A stretch of DNA of 64,000 nt. It comes from Davidsoniella eucalypti (taxonomy: Eukaryota; Ascomycota; Sordariomycetes; Microascales; Ceratocystidaceae). Numbering within the stretch: position 1 is the first letter of the stretch; each line of letters begins with the position of its first letter. Below, piece after piece: positions 56,726 through 64,000 of the stretch. A program made the position numbers and the translations under genes. The notes beneath the pieces are model-generated. The model worked only from the letters and a program-made list of their open reading frames with translations, made no database searches and was not told where the DNA came from. Location of the stretch: assembly GCA_004009845.1 (NCBI GenBank), contig RMBW01000020.1, positions 186,001 to 250,000 of the forward strand, in the 5' to 3' direction.

Positions 56726-58367
56726 TTTGAACAGATTTAGAAGGTTAGTCTGTGTATAATTGAAGCAAATGATGTTGGTTTGGTAAGAGAACTCCAAAAA
56801 TCAAAACAATGAATCGAGAAGATAAAGACCGGGACTGAAGATGAACTAAATTGAAATGCACGATTCCGGTTCGTTTCGCTGGTAGACCAAAAATTGACAA
56901 GGGCTGTCACACGCTCAAAAAAAAGACCGCTGGGGACCTGTTTTGGCTGGCTTCGGATCAACTAAGCTGCTAAAGAGCTTTATGTTTGATTTACTTGGCT
57001 AAGCCAAAATTCTGGGGTCTTGTCCTAACCTCTAAAGTTTCTATTATTTTGTCGCTCTTATTCCAAAAAGCCAGCCGGCTTCTCTTCTTCGATTCAACAG
57101 TGCCTTGCTTTTTGGCTTGTGGGTCAAAGTGCGTTCCCGGTTTCCTCGGCTCAAAGACAGCCAATCATTGCGACTAGATTACAAGAGCGACTGATCCAAG
57201 CTTATCCACACTTATTTCTAGGTCACATGTCTACCCACGTGACAGATACGTCCCCATTTCAACCATGCCCCACAATAGCTCGGGTCTTCAAAAGCTTTTT
57301 TCGCGCAGCTTTTGTCTAGTCTTCGTCTCTCTTCTTCTTTTTTTTTTTTTCTTCAGATGGACTGGGGCGCTTCAGTTGTCAGGTGTCTGCTCGGGACTGT
57401 TGAAAAACTGAGGTTTTTCTTCTTCGATCTGCGGCATCATTGGCAGCTGGGCCATTTTGGCTTCTTCTGAGCGCCCCAAAGATAAAACTTCTGATCCGCA
57501 TTTTGATCACGATTTCCGGAAACTAATTCACTCATCTGGCCGTCGTTTCATTGACGAGATCTACATCCTCATATCTGAATACTCTGATTTTGTAGTCTAT
57601 GTAGTTTGAACATGTTGCATATCCATCCTGTACTTGCCTCTATAGTTGTTGCGCACAGTATGCATTTGATATTACACTGTTAATAAAAGCATGACTCCTA
57701 CACAAGACGTCACGTCAAGGCAAGATCAGACAAAATATCTTATAAGGGTACATTGTTTTTGGGGTTTTTTTTTAATTCATTAATCTTATGGAGCTATGGA
57801 GCTATAGAGCTATGAAGATATTGGGTATATTGTTTATATTGTATTAAAAATCGGCTCAAATGTTGCACTAGACACAAACTATGCTATGAGAATCTCGTAG
57901 TAGAGACGTCTAGTGATACTACTTGTATTATCAAAGTTTCATGGGGAAAAATAAGCCAAGCAACACCTAGACCAGCAGAATGCAAACAACTCCCGCCTTT
58001 TGGTGTTGTACACGCCAAGTCAATGAGAAAAGGTAATAATAAAAAAACAAGACAAAACTATAGAAATAAAAAACAGGGAAATAATAACAGGAAAAAGAAA
58101 AAAACGAGAAACCAACCTCGTTCCGTCCAGCCCAAGATAAATAAAGAAAAATAGTGTACGATGTACGAGAATAATAAACATGTCTCTAAGAAGAGCAGAA
58201 GAGGAATCCGTACTTGAATCTCATACCGGAAGAAAAGCCACAAAAAAACCAGATCAAACCAAACCGCATACACCATCGAATCGCAATCGTAAAATATTAG
58301 AGACCAGGAGATCGAGCAAAGAGGACAAGGTGAAGAAAAAGGGGAAATGTCAACAGATTAGCTATCG
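56726..58367. other. SDH3 upstream and KDM5 downstream region
   Basis: About 1.6 kb. It contains copy 3 of the short A-tailed element (57759-57822). A T-rich tract lies near 57335-57352. Purine-rich DNA at 58040-58360 is presumed 3' UTR of the KDM5 gene. No gene is seen. Confidence 0.5.
57759..57822 (-). mobile_element. Short A-tailed element, copy 3 (about 64 bp)
   Basis: Read on the minus strand it has three CATAGCTC-type heptamer units, then AAGATTAATGAATT, A9 and CCCC. It is flanked by GGGTACATTGTTT (57746-57758) and GGGTATATTGTTT (57823-57835), matching at 12 of 13 positions. Copies 1 and 2 have one heptamer fewer, so the internal repeat number varies between copies. Confidence 0.7.
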
Positions 58368-61300
58368 CTAGTGGTCGATGATGCGGCTAATTCCAGATGA
58401 ACGACCAGAAGACTCGATGCTTTCACGAATTCCAGATGGGCCAGGCCGCAAAGGCTCAGGGCCGCCCGTTAGAGGAGGGACTCCAGCCAAAGCATCAGGG
58501 CCGAAGAGTGCCCGGGCCTTGTCACGGCCAGCCGCTGATCGAGAAAGTGCATGAATGGCCTGGCGCTTGTCAGTCTCTATACTGAAGTCAAGCCCGGTAT
58601 GGTGGTCATTCAGCAGGCGCTCTTCTAGGCTCATTGTGTCGCCGTCATCGCTAAGCATACTAGCATTAGCCGACGAAGATCCATACTGAGCCCCTCCGGG
58701 GTTATGCATTCTGAAAGGGTCATTCATGTAAGACGACCCTGGCCCTCCGGAACCAGCAAGGTGAGGAGGAAGATTAGGACGGAGCTTCCGGCGAAGACTA
58801 CTCGCCTTCCCTCTGACCTCTTCTGGGAGATCATCTGGATCATCGACGTTGTACAGAGCGAGCATCTTCTGCAGCTTAGTTGGTCGGGGCTTGCGGGTGC
58901 TTTTGGACTCCTCAATAAGCTTGGGTGGCTCAGGTGCAACATGGCACCACTTGTACAACTCTTGTCGCAAAAAGTTGGTTTCCCTGACCAGAAGCACCTC
59001 GGCACCCTCAACCTTACGAAGATAGAATCTTTGAGTCTCGGCTTCAGAGCGAGATGACATGGCCGGGTTGATATAGCCAGATATGTGGCTTCTAAAGTTG
59101 GATGCATTGTCGATGATCTTGGTTAGAAGTTCCTCTTCGTCCGGCTGGAAGGGAAGGTTATTGATTTCATCGCGCCAAGCAATGAGATCTTCCAGCTTCG
59201 GACGGGCAGCATCGCGTGGTATTTTGACCCGATGATCACAAATCGGGCAAGCCCAATGCATTTGTTCATCATCCTTGACCTTTCCACGGGCAATCTTGAG
59301 GCATTTGCCGTGATACCTAAATGATAAACTATGTTAGCTATTGTGTGTGATACTCAATACTGGACTTTTGAATCTTACCATTCATGGCAAATGCCACATT
59401 CGATCATCATTCCTGCTTCAACTCGACGACAAATGCAGAACACTTCCCGGCTCGCCGGATCTTCCCACCGAGCAGGCTTGGAATCTGGACTTGGCTCACG
59501 CGATGCCGGCTCCGCTGGGTCACGAGGCTTATCGTGAACAATGTCAAAGCAGTCAACGTTGCGTTCCAAGACATACTCCAGATGTGTTTTGAGGATGTGA
59601 AGGGGTGCATTTGCCTTGCCAAACAGCTTCTTGCCCTTCCGCATCCAATCCTCGTGTCGTTTGACCTCGCGATCGAGTTCCACCGCTCCATTGGGCTTGC
59701 AGTTGAGTTCTTCAAGACGCTTGGTGAGGTCATGTGCATCGGCGTACTTTGGTCTATCGTTTACATTGAGGCTTCGAGCACGCTCATTCATATCGGCAAT
59801 TTGCTTGTAGGCCTCTCTTTGCTTAGCCAAAATGCGGTCAACCTTTGCTAGCGTCTCGGGATTGACAGGAAGACGAAGATTTTGAACCTGACTCGACAAA
59901 GAGTCAAGCTGGGCATAGTGTATGTTCTCAGCACTAATAAGCTCAGTGGCCTTCTTCTCCCAGCTCTCTCCAGCCTCACGTTGATTACGATAGTAGGTAA
60001 GGTGGTCGTTGTACCGTGGCATTTCAAGGTGTTCACCCTCGGCGATCAAGCTGTTGACTTCATCGAGAGTCAAGATTGAGCGTGTGCGGCTTTGTTGAGC
60101 ATGCTCATTCCACTGCAACTTTCTGAGCTCACGCTCCAGAGAGTTCACCTCTGGGATGTCGACGTTGAAGCTACGTCCTTCTTCCAACAAATCCTCGAAG
60201 TTCTTGAACTGGTCGCCGTGAACGTTCTTGTCAAGTATGGCGCCCGAGGTCTGGGCGGCTTTGAGGAAGGTATCAGCCTTGGTGCGGAACTCTTCGATGT
60301 GGTCGGCGCGCTCTTCAAGTAGAGCGATTTCGGGGCATTCGAAGCCGATGCGTTTCGCCTCCTCGATTAGGCGCTCGATACTGCGAACGTCGCGATGGTC
60401 CTTCTGGTTTGTTTCGTCAACTGATTGTCGTTTACCCGACCACACTCGGTCACTTTTGCGACGGTTTTGTTGTTTCCGAACAATATAATTGTTGGCTTCC
60501 TCAATCCACTCGTTGCAGCGGTCGACAAATTCTTTCAACAGGGGAAGTGAAGGCAGATCATGGGGAATGCGCTCACCCTCGTGTAGAAGTTTCTGGAGAG
60601 TCTTGATTGAAGGGACTACCTGGTCTTCAAGCATTTTCGTGTATTTTTCTTCCCATTGATCGGGTGCAGATGCCTTGTCTGCTACCTTGGCACATGCCTC
60701 TTCGATCTGCTCAGCAGTCTTGCGGTAGATGAGGGCATGGTCTTGACCAGCCAGGCGATCCTCGTCAGATGCGTCGCAACACGAATGAGATGCGGCGTGG
60801 AGGAGACACAAAACTTTGCCCGATTGTGTGCATTTGAACCGCGAAAAGTAACTAAATGCTTTACAATACGAGCAGGAGTACTCGTCCTCTGGAACATCGG
60901 CATCGTCTATCTCATGCTCGAGAGAACACCTTGAAGACCCAGATTCAGTCTTTGGGTCAAGTGAGCAAGAGTGAGGGGAAGCCTCAATATGCTTAAGAAT
61001 GAAACTTTCCCGTAATTCGAGCTCACTAGTCTGTGCCTTTCTCATGGCAGGGGCCAGCCATTTGGCAGTCTGGATGGTTAAGCTGTTGCCAGAGACACCC
61101 TCTGCGGCAGTCCAAAGTAGTTCGTCGTGAGAAAAGCATGGCTGACGACGGAAAGCCTGTAGACGTTGGATGCCTTCAAGACCATAGGGCTCCCATTCGG
61201 AAGGAGCAAAGTTGACGGCCTCATTGAAGTTGAATCCATGGTTGAAACCTGCGTGGTATGCTTTGGGGAATGTGATGACAAACTGGCCTGCTCTTTGATC

Positions 61301-63648
61301 CAAAGCATAAACCTTGACGCCGGCCTTTTTCAGCTGTTCGGGGGTTAGTAGAGTAACCAGTTGGAACAGCAGATCGGGTTGGGTCTCGAATAGCTCCGGA
61401 ACAGCTTCACGCATGGCTTGCTCAAATTTTTCGGCGTCGGATGCAGGAATTCCATACCAAGTCTTGGTGGCTCCAAAATGCTGGAAGTTAGCAGAGTAAG
61501 CATAGTGGTCCTCGTTATGCCAGCAAAACGTTGAGAATATCATTCCGACATAGACCCAAGGTACAGTCATGCCAGAGATATCAGTTTTGATGTGACGGAA
61601 GAGACTATCAGGTCCGAGGGGCATAACGTTGAGGTTCCAAGGATCATATGCGTAAGGATTCGTAGGTTGGCGCTCAATTGTTGGGAAACCGGAACCGTGA
61701 GTAGTGCAGTGAATGTCAGCACCGTACTCAACTTCTACTGTCTCCTCGATATCGGATACCAAGCGCCAGAACTCATTCTCAACATCCTCTTCGGTGACTG
61801 GCCTAGAGCAGCCGAGTTTAAGATCGATAGGCATCTTCTTCTCGAAATAACCTTGCTTAAAGTCGGATGCCTTTTGCTGGAACTGCTTAAGTGAGTAAAG
61901 GCCACCCTCTTCAAAGCCAAATTGGTTATCGCCGACGAGACAACGAGCACAATTCCATTCCGCGGCAGGTGCTTGCTTAAGTGGTGGATCGAGGCATTCT
62001 CCATGGTATGCGTGATCACATGTGTCACAGATGAGAAGAGGCTCCGCTGAGTCATCTTTACCACAAGTCTCGCAGTTTTCCCCGAGGAGAGCAGTCTCAT
62101 CACGCGGCATTCGTGGAACGCAAGGCCGCAAAAGGGACATGTGTGAGCCAGCAACGGTTGGTACATTTTCCTTCTTCAGCCGCTTGCTTCGACGGCTACC
62201 ACTGTCTCCATCTTCCTTGTCGGTAGCATCTCTAGAACCATCAATGCTATCAATGCTCATTCTACGCTTAACGTCTGACATAGGGGTGTTCTTTGATGAT
62301 GCGGCCGGTTTGGAATTAGGCGTTGCTTTTTGGGGGGTCAACTGCGTATCGGCGCTCGTAGCGGCAGGCTTGTTTACAGCGCTAAATCCGGCATTGACGG
62401 GCTTGAACCCGGAGTTGATGGCACGGAAGCCAGTAGTCGCCCGGGGAGGTGGAGCGTTGGTCATTGAAACATCGCCGTCTTCCTCCTTAGCAACCTTGTC
62501 GCTGTTGGCTGATTCGTTGATGCTAGCATTGAGTGCGTCACTGGCACGAAGTGCGGGTGATTCAGCGTCCGCAGCAGGAGTGTTGACTGCAGATTTCCTT
62601 AATGGCGTTTGTGCGGGACTAGGTGTGAGAGGACCACCATATTCCATCTCTAGTTGCTGATGCACACCAGGCTTGACAACCCGCAAGTAGTCCTCGTATG
62701 GACAAAGCCATCTCTGGTATGAGTTTTTCAAAGATGTTGAAAGTGATGACATGATCTTGCCGCTGTAGCCAAGATCACGGCCGATTTCTGCCCATTTTTT
62801 ATGCTTGCATACTTTGTCAAAGCCACCACGAGCTTCGACAGCTTTCTTTAACTTATACAGATCAAGCGGTTTTTTGTCCACGTAAGGCAATCTGTGCAAG
62901 TTATTTCCCTTCTGTTTGTGGAATTTAAAGAGCGCATCGAGATATGTCATATTTGCCCGATTGCCTATACTACGTGTTAGTGGCTAAAACACAGAGAAAT
63001 TTGATTTACACACTGCAACAGCCGAAGCTACAGCGTGTACATGCACATGAAATTATGAGAAATACGTACTGCCCTCCACAGAATTCAGCTCCTGTTTCCT
63101 GGTACGAAAATGGAATTTCTGCAATGCATCATGTTAGTAAACAAAATAAATTGAGGGAAACTCTCGCACATGAAAGGAAAAAGAAAAAAAAAATCTATAT
63201 GCACTAATCATAGACTAGCAGCATTATTTCAACAGCTACTTACTTCAGTGTCAATAGCAAAGTCGGGGTTCCACGAGTCAGGAGGGATGATCTTGCACAT
63301 TCCGTACTTGCTCGCTTCTGGTGTGATTTTGCGCATGTAGGCCATGGGATCTTTCCACTCCTCCTCGGTAGGTGTGTAGGTTGGGGCCTCTTCTAAATCA
63401 TGAGGGCGCGATTTCTTCTTGACAGGCTCACGAACAGCGGTTGCCTGGCCCTTGCGCTCAACCGTAGATAAGTCTAAAGGCGGACTTCGCATGGAACTAA
63501 GAGATGAGGCTGAGAGATTGCCGTTTGCCATGGTGTTGGCCTTGGTCGGTTTATTGTTCGCATTGGATGGGCCAACAGCCGGAGATTCTCGGGCACTCGT
63601 AGATGTGCTTGCGGCGCCATTTGTAGCGCCATTATGTGAAGAAACCAT
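58368..63648 (-). CDS. KDM5/Lid2-type histone H3K4 demethylase (JmjN-ARID-PHD-JmjC-PHD)
   Basis: Fe(II)- and 2-oxoglutarate-dependent demethylase of methylated H3K4, in the nucleus (known of the family). Exons 63648-63244, 63118-63070, 62964-59379 and 59316-58368 join to 1662 residues; introns are 125, 105 and 62 bp. Order of domains: JmjN near 85-155 (joined across introns as AIDTE-KFHFRTRKQELNS), ARID about 158-245, PHD1 about 449-496 (CDTCDHAYHGECLDPP), JmjC with iron ligands His 633 and Glu 635 (WHNEDH) and the second His near 722 (HAGFNHGF), a C5HC2 zinc finger near 844, the PLU-1 helical region, then PHD2 near 1333-1385 whose CHEW/YHGKC is restored by splicing. The ATG at 63648 is the first in frame. 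All catalytic ligands are present. Confidence 0.95.
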
Positions 63649-64000
63649 TGCTGGAGGGTGATTTACAGTTTTCGTGGAGGTGAGAAGGTCTATGGGAAAT
63701 TTCAATCGTGAGGTTGTTGTCGAGGTGACGGATACGAGACCGGTCGGAGATCAAGGTAAGCAAACGGACTGAGGTAGTCGCAAGTATTGTCATTTGATCA
63801 CGGTCGTGGGACGCCTCGAGCAGGTTTTACAGTTTGCGCATCGATGGTGGGAGATCTCAATCAGTAATAGATAACGTAGTTTACAGTGGAGGCGAAGATG
63901 GCGAGAAATTGAGGTCGAGCAAAAGCGAGCGTCTGTAGAAGCATTGGAAGAGCGTGTTAGAATCGCAGCGTAAAAACAGGTGAGCAACGTACGAACTCGC
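63649..64000. other. Upstream region of the KDM5 gene
   Basis: About 350 bases to the window edge, presumed promoter and 5' leader of the demethylase gene. A minus-strand frame at 63790-63987 has no motif and is not called. Confidence 0.4.

Noticed and set aside
63790..63987. 65-codon minus-strand frame upstream of the KDM5 gene
   Set aside because: No motif and lies in the presumed promoter; no support.

Overview
The window looks like nuclear DNA of a filamentous ascomycete (Pezizomycotina; inferred, not tested by phylogeny). Protein-coding genes carry short introns, mostly 55-125 bp, with GTRNGY-like donors and CTAAC/CTGAC branch sites. The gene set is typical of that group: a wax-synthase-like MBOAT, a C2H2 plus fungal-specific regulatory-domain factor, a Tad-like LINE and a KDM5 demethylase. 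Intergenic DNA is AT-rich and fairly long.

Layout, left to right. A 5'-partial PRP28 helicase (-) is followed by COG4 (+), SUA5 (+) and RET3 (-). Next come ABP1 (+), a Gln-rich protein with a Cys-rich tail (-), an MBOAT acyltransferase (+) and a complete telomerase reverse transcriptase gene (-). A large C2H2 transcription factor (+) is followed by a gene desert of about 10.6 kb. After it lie a GNAT acetyltransferase (+), a small orphan ORF (-), SRP54 (+) and a DJ-1/HSP31-like protein (-). An island of LINE debris and a dispersed repeat runs from 46.9 to 50.9 kb. The window ends with an MFS transporter (+), TAF6 (+), SDH3 (-) and a KDM5/Lid2-type demethylase (-). I rebuilt exon-intron structures by hand; every complete spliced CDS has a length divisible by three and joins conserved family motifs across the splice sites.

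Most genes are single-copy housekeeping genes: splicing, Golgi traffic (COG4 and RET3), tRNA t6A modification, endocytic actin, protein targeting, transcription initiation, respiration, telomere maintenance and chromatin. I see no metabolic cluster, CRISPR array or operon. Neighbours are mostly divergent or convergent, and the MBOAT/TERT pair has only 125 bp between stop codons.

The most unusual signal is a tiny dispersed element of about 50-64 bp. It occurs three times, in both orientations, each copy with an A-tract and flanked by direct repeats of 10-13 bp. It looks like a very short retroposed sequence. Other items worth attention are a LINE fragment with a 15-bp target duplication placed at the edge of another LINE remnant, a 0.55-0.6 kb dispersed repeat pair, a stop-free 3n intron that splits a zinc-ligand codon in the transcription factor, a Met-Asp repeat insert in TERT, a possible non-AUG mitochondrial extension on SUA5, and a structured intron in RET3.
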